Translations under genes and position numbers: made by a program
The notes under the pieces: model-generated
Seen by the model: only the letters and a program-made list of their open reading frames with translations
Databases searched by the model: none
What the model was told of the DNA's origin: nothing
From: Glandiceps talaboti
Lineage: Eukaryota; Hemichordata; Enteropneusta; Spengelidae
Assembly: GCF_964340395.1 (NCBI RefSeq)
Contig: NC_135563.1
Coordinates: 5,286,922 to 5,350,921, forward strand
Reading direction: 5' to 3'
DNA length: 64,000 bases
Shown here: piece by piece, positions 37,673-49,497 of the stretch
How the letters are laid out: each line of letters begins with the position of its first letter
Position numbering within the stretch: the stretch's first letter is position 1

Positions 37673-37900
37673 GGCACAAGCTGAGTTTATAAGTCCAATC
37701 AAAATACACACACAAAACCATAACTAAACTATACTAGTATAACAGTATTAATGTCGATGCGTGCCTTCGATGGCATGCACTGAAATCATTTGGTGCCATT
37801 GGTATCACGTGACACTTCATAGCATAATGGTGATTTCGTCAAATTTCATTATACATATAATAAATTGCGTCATGCATCGAATTGCTTATGTCTTAATCCT
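37673..37900 (-). mobile_element. TIR family GGCACAAGCTGAG, truncated inverted copy
   Basis: It begins GGCACAAGCTGAGTTTATAA at 37673, the reverse complement of the family's right end, and stays alignable with the reverse complement of the 62.3-62.6 kb copy (AAACTAT, then TACATATAATAAATTGCGTC at about 37853-37872). The opposite terminus is not found, so this copy is truncated or too diverged. Confidence 0.6.
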
Positions 37901-38680
37901 CAATACCCAGTTTGAATTCTGCCAATGGCCAATGGTGTTAAATGCACCTTAGTAATTACAATACAGTTGTATCTAGCTATACTCGACTCTACAGCCAAAA
38001 TAATGCCACCAACACGTACATCCCTAGCTTGTTTTCCTTTAAGTCAATGTCGCGCCATCATAAGATAGTAGGTCAATCATATGTAGATAAATCATTTAAA
38101 ATAGATTGCAGTACCAAAGAATTGTAAAAGTCTGTTATATTCGACGACTCAAAATATTCCCACGTTTTTTCGAGGAACATTTTAAATGTAGACTATTGAG
38201 GCGCAATTGCATAAGCCACGAACAGACTAGATGCTATCCGTAAATATAACGCAGCTAATATTTCAATAACGGGATACCCCATACTAATGGGGTAGAGTTG
38301 TGGGTTGAGGCCTAGGGTTTAAAAATCGAAAGAAACTATATTTGTGATATCGACTGAACTGTTTTAGTTTTCACTCAATTTCCTGTAAACGGACGGCAGA
38401 AAATTTTTATATCTTCAAATGTGTGATATTATACTCGGATTAATTCGCCAACTCCTTTTTTGCGCGACTAGGCGGGTTTTTAATATATATAACTTATTTA
38501 TTTTCTGTCTATTTGTTTGTATATTTAGAAAAGTTAATCTAACCAAGCAGGATGCAAGAACGAAAGTAGGTGATAGACGGATAATTAGACATACTGTAGA
38601 TAACATTATCCAGAAACACAATATATAACGTACATATTCATTTAGTCCATTAGTATACAATGGCCTGATTCAGCATATCT
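37901..38680. other. AT-rich non-coding stretch
   Basis: Frames at 37942-38127 and 38415-38660 lack motifs; none supported. Confidence 0.45.
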
Positions 38681-38683
38681 ATC

Positions 38684-38950
38684 TTTCTGTCTGTCTGTCT
38701 GTGTATGTATGTATGTATGTATGTATGTATGTATGTATGTATGTATGTATGTATGTATGTATGTATGTATGTATGTATGTATGCATGCATGCATGCATGC
38801 ATGCGTATGTATGTATGTATGTATGTATGTATGTATGTATGTATGTATGTATGTATGTATGTATGTATGTATGTATGTATGTATGCATGCATGCATGCAT
38901 GCATGCATGCATGTATGCATGTATGTATGTATGTATATATGTATGTATGT
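38684..38950 (+). repeat. Long compound (CTGT)n-(TATG)n-(GCAT)n-(TATG)n-(GCAT)n microsatellite
   Basis: A ~265-bp array with two separate (GCAT)n cores (about 38782-38804 and 38884-38914) embedded in TATG repeats. The long overlapping frames on both strands are artefacts. Confidence 0.97.
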
Positions 38951-39496
38951 CTAGCCATATGTATAGATATATAAGAGATAAATAGATAGACAGACAGCTA
39001 GATATACAGACGAGACGTGATTACTTATTAAATTATGCAATCTGTGTCACCATAGCAATACTTTAACATGTCAAACAGTGTGACATTAATGATCAAATTG
39101 GTAAGTTATTTTACCAACTGCCTACCAGTCTAAATATGAGAATGATGTTCACTTCCGATCACGCACAGACGCCTCCATCAAATCAAATGTACGGCTTTCG
39201 AAGCGAAAAGCGCTATAAGTGAATATTTATATTCATGGCGTGATATCACTTGAAAATAAACCTATATGCTTTAAATAATCGAAATGGAAAGTGTAGCAGT
39301 TGAATAGAAAGGCCTTGAGGCCGTAACATTTTACCAAGTGTTTAAAGCCAAGTTGTACGCGTCAAAACACAAAATACATAATTTACTATTTGTTAGTTCT
39401 ACGCCATTCAAATGCTGTCAACGTCATTAGTTCCGTGGTGTTAGAAATATGTGTCGCTTTTGTTTGTTTAAAATAGATGTTTTGTTCGATTCGGTA
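38951..39496. other. AT-rich non-coding stretch
   Basis: Nothing supported; the minus frame 39386-39589 partly overlaps the dispersed repeat at 39497. Confidence 0.45.
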
Positions 39497-39844
39497 CAAT
39501 AATTTACTCATAATAATATCGTACACCGTGAACAGTATCGCATCACCTGTGGATACAGATGTTTTGTAGCTGTACACATGATAAATCAAATCAACTAAAT
39601 ATCGACGCCCTCAACGGCGATCACAATTTCAACCCGTTTCTGTACTGCTTATGGGATGATATCGACCACTGGTTAACATGTACAAAGTCTGATTGTTGTT
39701 ATTTTAACAAATTGTCAGTGAATGTGCTGACAGTTACACCACCAGTACAGTTCTGACATGGTGACAGACTCAAAAACCAAGTTTTCGCTCTCAAGATTTG
39801 TACTTGCCACTACACTACCTACAGATAATATTGCCCACTAATAA
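39497..39844 (-). repeat. Dispersed repeat, copy B of the first inverted pair
   Basis: This is the reverse-complement partner of 30974-31365. A 65-codon plus frame (39559-39756) spans it, but the equivalent frame is not conserved in the other copy, so it is not treated as coding. Confidence 0.75.
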
Positions 39845-41505
39845 CAAAAATAATAATGGTTTATTACTGTAAAACAAAATAAAATTGTGACATTGTTTGA
39901 GTTCACATACATGTATCAGTAAAAGTAAACATTTTGAAAGAAGAAACTGTTGCCTAAATGTACAATGATTAAAGTTAATATGGAGTTATGGGGAACAATA
40001 TAAGCAGGTACACACAAACTATTAAAAAAAACCCACACAGACACGTCTTTTTAATTAAGAGATACAATATATTACAAAGAAGAGATACAATATATCTTCT
40101 TCTTTTTTAAAAAATTGGTTAATTCTAATGAATTATATCTTCGGTTTTCTGATGAAAAAATATACCAGTTGCAACTAGTGAATGTTTAATTTCAAGGGGG
40201 GGGGGGTATAATTGTATATAGTTCTCCAATATTTTCTTTATTCAGTAGGAAAATACCCTGGACGAGTTTTGTCACCACTCGTCTTCAATACGTCGTGACC
40301 CTTCATTTTCCATGGTTGATACAATTGTGTTGGACGGAATGGTTATCATTTCATAATCGAACTGGCCCACAATCATGAAAACATTATACGTTCAAAGTGC
40401 TGCCTTATTCACTGGTGTTCAGATGACCTGACGTGTTTGATGTAAGGCAATTAAATTACAAATAACACATGTAAATGTCATACACGTACACTAACTGCGT
40501 TGCGTTTCGCTAGAAATGATGAATAGCGCAGATAATATTTAATTCCTGGATATTGAGTGAATCCATCATTGACACTAACAGATGTTGCTGTTTATGTTAT
40601 CAGTACTTAGAACAACGTGACACCACATCAAGTAATAACAGCGATAAAGCCTATATTGATTGCAAAACAAAGTCTCACTATGATATATATCATTCAGTGG
40701 TTTTGAAATGTTTCACAGTTACATTGGACAATAAGAGCCCCCTAGGTTTGTTACAAAACCATTAAACTGAAAAATAATGGCGTAATGCAAAAGTAAAACA
40801 GCTGCACTTAACGAATATAACTTGTGTGGAAGTGACATATTATTGCTATTCGTTAGTCACAAATTCGACGAAATTTCAATTTAACTTTATATATGAAAAG
40901 AAGTCAAAAGACTGCGGTAGGCGTTTCCAAATGAGTACACTAGTATGGTATTGCTGTAGAGCGAAATGTGTCACAAAATCCCATAAACACAAGTCAAAGA
41001 TAGCAACAATTGCAGTATTCGTTGTCAAATGACTACACATGCACATTATAACTTGATGTTAAGTATTCACTGAATACAATATATATAGTTACACCGAATT
41101 TTAATAGTCATCTGGTGCCGTTGAACATTTTGATCATCATAAGTAGCTAAGGCAACGGGTGTTTGAAACTCATATTATGATTGATACGTGAGAGCGTTAT
41201 TAGTGAACGATTGCACCTGTTAGATGAAGCTTTAGAAATCAGTTCTTTTACACATTCTAGTTTATACAAAAATGACTATAAATGTTCAAGGGATGGCATT
41301 AATTCGGAAACGCATATTTTAACAGATAGATTTATGATATGATTCCAAATATGCAACAAACACTTTAAAAAGGGGACTCATAAAAAGGTGACTCATTACA
41401 CAGTGTAAATCACATATTACATCCTCAGCTAAATCAAATTGACAAAGAAATAGAGGTATAAACGTAAAAGGGGTTGCCTTTTGGCAGCTGGATTCCAAAA
41501 TCATA
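39845..41505. other. AT-rich non-coding stretch with small repeats
   Basis: Contains a G10 run at about 40197, a tandem AGAGATACAATATAT pair near 40058-40096, and a segment at about 40728-40790 repeated weakly at 42478-42540 (AATAAGAGCCC, CTAG, TTGT, ACAAA). Plus frames at 40553-40765 and 40826-41032 are unrecognised and without splice support. Confidence 0.45.
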
Positions 41506-41506
41506 C

Positions 41507-41638
41507 ATACATACATACATACATATATACATACATACATACATACATACATACATACATACATACATGCATGCATACATGCATACATGCATACATACAT
41601 ACATACATACATACATACATACATACATACATACATAC
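41507..41638 (+). repeat. (CATA)n-(GCAT/CATACATG)n-(CATA)n microsatellite
   Basis: A CATA array with a mixed GCAT core at about 41569-41590. Confidence 0.97.
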
Positions 41639-41897
41639 GCACAGTGCAGTGCATTTTACAAAATATTTTTAGACATATAAATTAGCATCTATAAGTTCAA
41701 TATACATATTGTTGCAAACTAATATTTCAAAATTCAGACATTGATTTATGGTTAATTTGTTTCAATGAATATCGTTTGAGGTTATTAATAATTATTATAT
41801 TAGTAGATCTCAGAACTTAAGATTAAGACAAATGTTGCCATTTCTTCTTGGAAACATTACAATTAAGTGTGCGACCGATTACTGTTCAAATTGTTAG

Positions 41898-42080
41898 ACT
41901 AGTGCCACAGCGACGATACTTCCGGACGCCTCCATACGACAGCCTGTCAGGATTGTGAATTTGCGATTGAGACAACGTAAAATTGATAATTCAACAGGAA
42001 TCATTTCTCACAAGGAACAGATGGATTTAGAGCGCCAGCTAGATGTTGATTTAATGCAAAGACGAGAAATAGAAACTATG
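41898..42080 (+). CDS. Possible internal exon, charged, unrecognised
   Basis: The frame is open from 41898 and reads SATATILPDASIRQPVRIVN, then LRLRQRK, then MDLERQLDVDLMQRREIETM. It runs directly into a plausible donor (ATG|GTAAAT at 42081). GTGCCACAG|CGACG at 41910/41911 is a candidate acceptor. The strongly charged second half could be helical or coiled coil. It might belong to the same gene as the 44386-44853 candidate 2.3 kb downstream on the same strand, but nothing proves this. Chance remains possible. Confidence 0.3.
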
Positions 42081-42301
42081 GTAAATTATTTATATATTTT
42101 ATGTTCATTGATCATTAAGTTTGGTCAAATCCATTTTTAAAAGTATGTTTCTACTTCTTGTGGAATATGTTTCAATGGCGGCCTCATTCATTGGTATAGT
42201 ATAATAGCCAATACAATATTTTCCACCTAGACAAAGTGTCCCCATCTAAGACTAATGTCAACTACATGTTTTTGGATGGAGTGGTATGTTTTAAAATCCT
42301 A

Positions 42302-42322
42302 TTTGTCTCCGTCCGTCCGTCC

Positions 42323-42394
<72 letters not shown>

Positions 42395-42436
42395 GACTGA
42401 CTGACTGACTGACTGACTGACTGACTGTCTGTTTGT
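42302..42436 (+). repeat. (CCGT)n-(CTGT)n-(CTGA)n microsatellite
   Basis: A short CCGT block is followed by about 80 bp of CTGT and about 35 bp of CTGA repeats. Confidence 0.97.
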
Positions 42437-42997
42437 TTTGTTTGATTGATTCATAATGTGTTTGCACGATGTCTACAGAATAAGAGCCCCTAGTCTTGTA
42501 ACAAATCATAAAACTGGAAAAAAATTGATGTAACTGTACTATGAGTGAATTAAGATGAAACTTCATAGAAAGATTGTTACCAATGATCAAATTCTGAAGG
42601 AGATCAATGGTTATCATGATAATTCGAAAGAAAATTAGACATTCTTGTCAAAATGATTCAGAAATGTATTACATGTATATATTACCTGCATCTATGGGTC
42701 TACATTAGTCAAAGCAGCAGATCGAAATATATAATTCAAAACTTGTATGTGATGACACAGTTACCAAAAAGTGGGAAATGATGCATTCAATCTATTTTCC
42801 ACACTGTGTCATAGTGACACATATATGTTTAATTAATATATTTTCTTATCCATTTACAGTTTAAACTTAGGTTTAAAGTGTCGGATCTAATAGTATTACA
42901 AATATTGAATATATTGGTTACAAAAACGACAAAATAAGTCAAATTGCCCTTTTTGTCAAAATGAAATAAACGAATTCATCGAGAATTGGTCACTTTT

Positions 42998-43243
42998 ACT
43001 ATACGAAAAGTCATATTTGACCATGTCTTTCCACCGCGGTAAATTTTTAGCAGAGGATGTGTAAATGTGGTGAGTATGAGACGAAGTGACACCTTTGACT
43101 TAATTTACCCCCTGTGATCTCTTCCCTGTGGGTTGTAGGCAGTCAAAAGTGTCACTTCGTCTCGTACTACCCCTTGACAGAGATGGCACTTAGATGGGTC
43201 ACAGGTAGCGTAAAGGTTGGGTAAATTTGACTTTTCGTATAGT
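42998..43243. mobile_element. 246-bp MITE with nested inverted repeats
   Basis: The ends ACTATACGAAAAGTCA (42998-43013) and TGACTTTTCGTATAGT (43228-43243) are a perfect 16-bp TIR, and similarity continues inward. A second inverted pair inside (about 43073-43100 and 43141-43170) carries GAGACGAAGTGACAC against GTGTCACTTCGTCTC. The whole unit can fold into one long hairpin. It has no ORF, and the target-site duplication is unclear. Confidence 0.85.
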
Positions 43244-44385
43244 GTTGGCGGAAGTATTCACTCTATCGAGTGCCCCGATTTAATACTTATTGTTATAGAA
43301 CTGTTCATATGATAAACAGTGTGGACAGCATGACCTACCTGTGTTTCCGCAAATGGTTTTCTTGTCAAAAGGAGATATAAACTACCCCTACTTTCCTAGG
43401 CTGACATGTGAAGAAAGCCAATATATCTCCGTGGCTACAAATTACATCTGATATGGTTGATAATAGAATACACACTTTTCATTATCACAGATTGGTGGAT
43501 AATATCGATCAGATGCATGTGACATGAAAGTGTGGGCGTTATCTACAATATTCAATTAACGTGAAGTAGAAAGTTTGACACGCTAGATGGAAGTCTTACT
43601 GAACATTTCTACATTATATCACTTGATTCGATAAAATTCCTACAAATACTACCTCATTTTATCGTTTGGCGAGAAAAACAATCATCAAGGGAATCATGTT
43701 TAATGGTTATTTAAAAATGTCTTTTAAAATGAATAATACATGCGTTTTTGCTGCCAGGCGTCTTCTGATCAGGTATCAAGAAACTAAAAAGAACAAAATC
43801 ACCTATTGACAAGTTTCCCCTGATTCAATTCATAGTGTACACCGCAATGTTTTGTATAATTTCCCCACCAGTAAACTGCAATATACTCGTTGAGATCACA
43901 TTCAGCCAAACCCAACCTTTCCAACAACACAGAAAAGCCAAAACAATCAATTTGTATCTTTCCTCTTTCACCTTGTCCACTGAAAACAGTCGTCCCTTTC
44001 ACCCTGTCCATTGAAAACGGTCGTAGTGTCCCCTAGAGCCAATAATCAGATCAGAATATTTGGTACGGCAGTCACAATCACGATATGGTTAGGTTGCCCT
44101 GTCAAACTAATAATCTTAATTTGGATTGTGACAAGATATTCGGTTATAACCTTTGTGTTTGAACAACTTGAGATGCACTGATTGATTTTCGAAGAAAAAC
44201 TACACTTCCTTATTTTGTTGCCAGAACATATGTTATGGCAACCATGAGGTCATGGGTGTTAAACTACAGTGACATTCCTATCGAGGGCAAACACATGATA
44301 ATGAAGTGAAAAAAAATGAATTCATCCGTCAGGAAAGTGAATTATCGATGGTGCTGTTCAATAAAGCTCAAGTAAGTTATTGTGA
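43244..44385. other. Non-coding stretch
   Basis: A ~31-bp tandem duplication (GTTTTCAATGGACAGGGTG and GTTTTCAGTGGACAAGGTG) lies at about 43960-44030. The minus frame 43799-44011 overlaps it and is unrecognised. Confidence 0.4.
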
Positions 44386-44853
44386 ACTACAAGTATATCT
44401 TTTAAAATTCTGAAGTGGCTAGCTTCGTTACCGTCTGGTGGACAGGAATCATGTCGGATCATGATAATGGACGGATTAGATGAAATTGTTTATGGTAGAC
44501 CAGTTGACGATACACTGATTTGTAATGTGATTGACGAGATGTATTCTCTCTACGACAGGTTGGACTTTACACGCACTGAAGGAAGAGATTATAATGAATT
44601 GCTTTGGACGCAAACTACACATACTGAAACATTCAAAAAAGTGTGCCATAATAACAAATTTATGCAGTTGGTACCGAAGACGTTAATTTTAGACCGAGAT
44701 TTTCCATGCGTCGTGCTGATTGTATCCTTGCCCTCATGCATACACTCGAGGCAATACTATATAATATTTACACATACCTACATACTTATTTTAAACACTG
44801 AAATGCATCGATACATATACACCATATTTGACGAAGTTTCACAAATATATTAA
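44386..44853 (+). CDS. Candidate exon or fragment of a NACHT/STAND-type NTPase
   Basis: The open frame (156 codons, first in-frame ATG at 44461) contains CRIMIMDGLDEI at its start. This fits the Walker B signature hhhhDGLDE of NACHT/STAND NTPases. About 80 residues later, FPCVVLIVSLPS resembles a sensor-1 strand, although that spacing is longer than usual. The P-loop (Walker A) is not in this frame and would need an upstream exon. Splice sites are ambiguous: the region before 44410 is a poor acceptor, and the last ~35 codons (from about 44745) look non-coding. It could be one exon of a multi-exon gene, a pseudogene, or chance. Confidence 0.3.
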   Translation, partial: TTSISFKILKWLASLPSGGQESCRIMIMDGLDEIVYGRPVDDTLICNVIDEMYSLYDRLDFTRTEGRDYNELLWTQTTHTETFKKVCHNNKFMQLVPKTLILDRDFPCVVLIVSLPSCIHSRQYYIIFTHTYILILNTEMHRYIYTIFDEVSQIY

Positions 44854-45605
44854 AGCTTAAGTATGTTTATACATACTGTAGGTATATCTTCGAAGCAAGG
44901 TAAAGGACGAACACCAAAATTTGGCTGTGAGCAATGTATTCAGTACAGTGCTTTAGTGCTTCCCATGTATTTATTCAGGCGCGATCCTTGCTGACGGTGT
45001 ATTGTGCGAAATGCTCTATGGGCAGGCCTGTTTCTGTAATACACTTTACTTGTTAGTTTCGGGAGCAATGAACACAAACTGATAAGGTCCCAGGCGTATT
45101 GCTATTTGCTTCATCCGTCCAGGTGACCACTTCTGTCAAGATGTGTTTTGTTTATTTTCATCGTAGTGGGAGACGCAATTCACCTTAATTCTAGAATTAG
45201 TTTCGCCTATGTGATTTCTAACGGAGCATTGAATATAAAATGTCATTTCTGATTAGAGTCAATGAGTTTCGATACTGACAGAAGTTTTCAATTTAGAATT
45301 GATTTATACCCCGGACTCGCTACTTTAATCATAATACGACAGAATACAGACAGCTCATCGTTTTGCCAATAATACAGTTTATAGTATTTGTAGATTTGGC
45401 TTGAATTAATTCATCTATGCCACATTAAGCATTTATTGCATTGATCATTTAATGGGTCACTGTTTCATCGACGACAAAGGGAGAAATAGATTTATATAAA
45501 CGTTTCAATCTGACTATTTGTCGTATATGATATATTGCATCCATTTTAAAGACTTGTAAAGATAACATCTCAAGGTTTATCAGAAAATACACTTACACAA
45601 TCACG
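44854..45605. other. AT-rich non-coding stretch
   Basis: Nothing supported. Confidence 0.45.
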
Positions 45606-45609
45606 TACA

Positions 45610-45643
<34 letters not shown>

Positions 45644-45836
45644 CATACATACATACATACATACATACATACATACATACCACACATACATACATACATA
45701 CATACATACATACATACATACATACATACATACATACACACATACATACATACATACATACATACATACATACATACATACATACATACATACATGCATG
45801 CATGCATGCATATATACCTATCCACACACACACAAC
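45606..45836 (+). repeat. (CATA)n array with (GCAT)n end and (CA)n
   Basis: About 190 bp of CATA units with occasional CACA and TATA variants, a (GCAT)n block at about 45793-45811, and a short CA run. Frames across it are artefacts. Confidence 0.97.
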
Positions 45837-45981
45837 CACACATTAGTACATGTTTGTGCATCTTTTATTTTAAGAATGATGATACTTGTTATCTAGCACA
45901 TGACTTTAGAATTAACAATCAAACGAAAAAATGTCACACTGTCAGATCTTTGTTAGTGGAACATTTGTACACTACACATAC

Positions 45982-46335
45982 GACATGTGCATGAAAAGAT
46001 TTAAATACAATTAAAGGTAAGACTGAACGACAGGTGATTGGATCCCTTCTACATAATTTAATAATTCAGCACCATCCTAGGGAGCCTTTTGTTATGTCTT
46101 TAATCCAATTCGGTACAACGTAGTTTATGAAATAACCAATTTAAAGTTTCACAGTTTTATCAAATCTTCACTTTGTTGGAAAGTATATTTTTACAATGTA
46201 AATCGAAATGTTCAACTGTCAGTTATTTGTATTCGATATAATTTAGTTTTTAAAACACCTTAACTGAGTTTCAGTAGTGGTTTTGGCATCGAGAAATGCC
46301 TCTGTCTGCCTGTCTGTGTTTGTTTGTGTGTGTGT
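45982..46335 (-). repeat. Dispersed repeat of the second inverted pair, copy 2
   Basis: This is the reverse complement of 36074-36418 at high identity by eye. It runs at its right end into CTGTCTG and (TG)n microsatellite, mirroring copy 1, which abuts CA/CATA repeats. Confidence 0.85.
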
Positions 46336-46368
46336 GTGTCTGTGTATGTGTGTGTGAGAGAGAGATGA
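46318..46368 (+). repeat. (GT)n/(GA)n microsatellite
   Basis: A GT run followed by GAGAGAGA at the end of the dispersed repeat. Confidence 0.85.
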
Positions 46369-49300
46369 AATTGTGAAAGAATTAATAAAATGTTGATCCC
46401 AGAAAATACCTATTCCATTGGTAATCAATTACAATGAGATCTCCTAGGCAATGCGGTTATGATCTCTACGGGTTACAGGGCTTATTAGTATTCAGGTTCG
46501 ATTGTTAATTAATCATTATTCAAATCTTTGCAATGCAAGACATATACAGGTGAAGGTCAAAGACGAATGCAGTGATAAATTTGCTACTGTATATGAAAGC
46601 TCCGCACTGCTCTGATAAATCCCTGTATTTAAGCGGGTAAAGTAATTTCACTGACAATGAAATATTTTACGATGACATTGATCCGTCTTAAGCACTTGAA
46701 CTTGTCTTTGTGATCAAATTAAGCGTAACCACACTACTTACAATTTGATATGAAAATGCACACTTTCACTTCATCTATTTGTTGTTCTGTTCAAATCTCT
46801 GTACGGTGTTAATAATATAAGAACGCACCTACCCCATTCTCTGTCATGTGTTAAACGTAAAGTTAACGAATTACATGAAATGTGCAATGACTGCAATGAG
46901 GTAATTTTTGACGCTGAAATCCACAAAACCATCCGTGCTATCAACACGGTTTGCTCGTTTACATGTGGTGATGTCATTGAATACCGGCAGACAACGACAT
47001 CAAGAACCATATGGGCTGAAAAGATAAGATAGTAAACTCATCCATCGAAGATAAGAATGACAGAGAACAGGTTTGAAGTAACACTTACAGACAACATGTC
47101 GCATTCGCACACTCAAGCAAGGCTTTTTATATGTTAAAACCTTCTACATGGGGTTGTGATGTGTCTTGTTTTCATTGCTACTTGTGATGACACATCTATA
47201 TATACAGGAATGAAAAGGTCGACCACTTGTTACCTAAGAAATACTTTAATTCCACCTGTCACTCTGTACCAAGCCATGCCTTGATGATCAAAGTGGCTTC
47301 ATGGTAATATAACCTCAATGTGTTAATCTTTCTTCAGAAAATTGCTAAATATCGAATTAAATTCTCGATAAGATTTTTATCTTTTTTGCCATGATAATGT
47401 AACAATTGGGAGGGGGCCTCTACTGTTAAGGTAACCCCCTTCAATGTCACTCTCTGAGTCTCTCTCCACTCTCCATCTCCACTCTGTACACGGGATCGAC
47501 TTGGACTTTTAGGGAATTAGCTCAGACTACACACACTGTTCATGGTTAACCTGGATCATTGGAAGTGGCCACGGAGCAGATCGAAGCTCCTGACCTCGGA
47601 CCGTTTCTTCCAAAGACTGAATCCATAATTTTATTATTCCATTAAATTCTTGTAAACGTAAAATATACAATACTCAAATGATTGGATGATAAAATAATCA
47701 GCACCATAAATGACTAAAACGGAAGTATTGCCGTCGCCTTAATTCAATGCAGATGACATTGACAAATATGAAAACTAGCTAAACAATGTGATCACGTCAT
47801 TGTTCTTCCAACTGTCTGTAATCAGTCATTATTTGACACTGTTGATCTTTTAATAACTTAATGTTGTCATCGCAGAAGAATACTATTCGCAAAATGCAAA
47901 CATTTGTTCTAAGTATTAATTCATGACAGCTGAGAGTTCACGGTGACCTCGCAAAACATCAAAACTTAAGCGAATATTAAAAAGTTGTATTCTGTCATCC
48001 GTAACAATAACAGTATAGATGTAATTCATCTAACCGATTGCATAACTTATAATTTTAAACACCAGCTTGCCAAACTATTGGTAGTACCGATAAACAGGAA
48101 TGCAAACTCACGTTAGATACATATAAATGCATGGGTCTTCATGGCTGCTAGCAATCAATCGATAGCGTATGAAAAATATTTTACTATCGGGTCCATATTT
48201 ATTTTCATTTTGTAATTCAACAGACTGCAACCACTTTACGATTTCACAACTGGAGATATTGTATATTATTCAGAGATATAACTACTTAATTAACTGGGTT
48301 TTAATAATTCAAGCTACAACTTTAAATTCTAGTATAAACCCTTTATTTAAACCTTTTATTATAGCCTATTTTAATAAAAAGATGCTGTGATGATTTACAA
48401 TTAAAATGACTTTAGTTTCAATGCTCAATTCTCATGCTCTGTTCAAAATACAGTATTCAAATATTCCATATGCCAGTTTGCTAATTAAATCTGAGTTTTC
48501 AAACAGATGTTAATACTTGCTAAGGAAGAAGTTATAAGCGACTTAAAAGACAACGCCCATTATTGCGCCCTCTCTACTAGTAATTTACTATTAAAAGCAG
48601 CAATATTATTTTAAAAAAACGCCAATCTCAACAAACAATTTTATAGGTGCCATTTCGCGACGATTAGTCACGAAATATTTCATGTATTTTGTGAATGTTA
48701 TAAGTGTACGTAAACGTCAATATACATAAACGTTATATCATGACCACTATAGTGCCAATTTCTGCCAAAGGTAAATTTAGAAACACGTTCAAATTTTAGC
48801 TTAATTGATCGAATATTCTTAGTTAAGTAATGAGTTAATGAACTTTGTAAATCACCAAAATCAATAATTTAGGAAATTATTTTAGGAATAAACATAACGC
48901 ACGATTTCAAGGAATAATTATTACTTAGATGTTTAATTAATTATGTAATCGTCTATATCTTGACTGTCACAATTGGAACTGTTAAAATCGAATGTAAAAT
49001 CTTCGGAATATGGAAATCCCAGCAGAATAGAGGCACCCACACGTGAATTTATTGATAGGTTAAGGTGTAGTGTTGCATACGCAGTGATGACAAACCAATC
49101 ACATGTACACAAATTTGTATAAAATGACACCGCTTCATTTTATTGTAGAGCACAAATTTTGACTTAATTAATATTCAAATTTTAAGAGATCCGCAATCAT
49201 TCATTTCACTGTCATTTCCACCTGCACAGAGTAAACCTGTTTCTTAATATATGACATCCAAGCCTACAGTTTTTGCACAACTTGAGGGGTATTTATGTTC

Positions 49301-49393
49301 ATTCAAAATATTCTGTCTAACTAAGGGAGTAATGTTGAACAGTGACAGATCCATTCACTTTACAGTATTTGCTGCTGTGTACATCTATTTTCA
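46369..49393. other. AT-rich non-coding stretch upstream of the GPCR exon
   Basis: No supported gene. The minus frame 46771-47010 and plus frames 48169-48390 and 49251-49454 lack motifs. This may contain the GPCR gene's promoter or a 5' intron. Confidence 0.45.
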
Positions 49394-49497
49394 GTACCAT
49401 TTTAAGACTGACGTGTACGTAAAGGTACGGGTTAAACTACACTCGAGGGTTTAGATCGCTTGAAGAATATTGGCGAAAAGTGAGGAAAAACAACGTT
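49394..49497 (+). other. Probable 5' UTR part of the GPCR exon
   Basis: A good acceptor (CATCTATTTTCAG, ending at 49393) precedes this segment. An in-frame TAA at 49420-49422 rules out coding extension much upstream, so the exon may begin at 49394 with untranslated sequence. Confidence 0.4.

Noticed and set aside
40553-41032. Two plus-strand frames rich in Cys and Lys
   Set aside because: No recognised Cys spacing, no signal peptide and no splice support.
43799-44011. 70-codon minus-strand frame with natural-looking composition
   Set aside because: It overlaps a tandem duplication and has no splice, start or family support.
47510-47590. TTAGCTCAGACT as a tRNA or tRNA-derived SINE A box
   Set aside because: No matching B box or cloverleaf arms follow at the right spacing.
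49480-49497. GTG at 49480 as the GPCR start
   Set aside because: A nuclear metazoan gene would normally start at ATG; ATG 49498 has a suitable context and gives a normal N-terminus.
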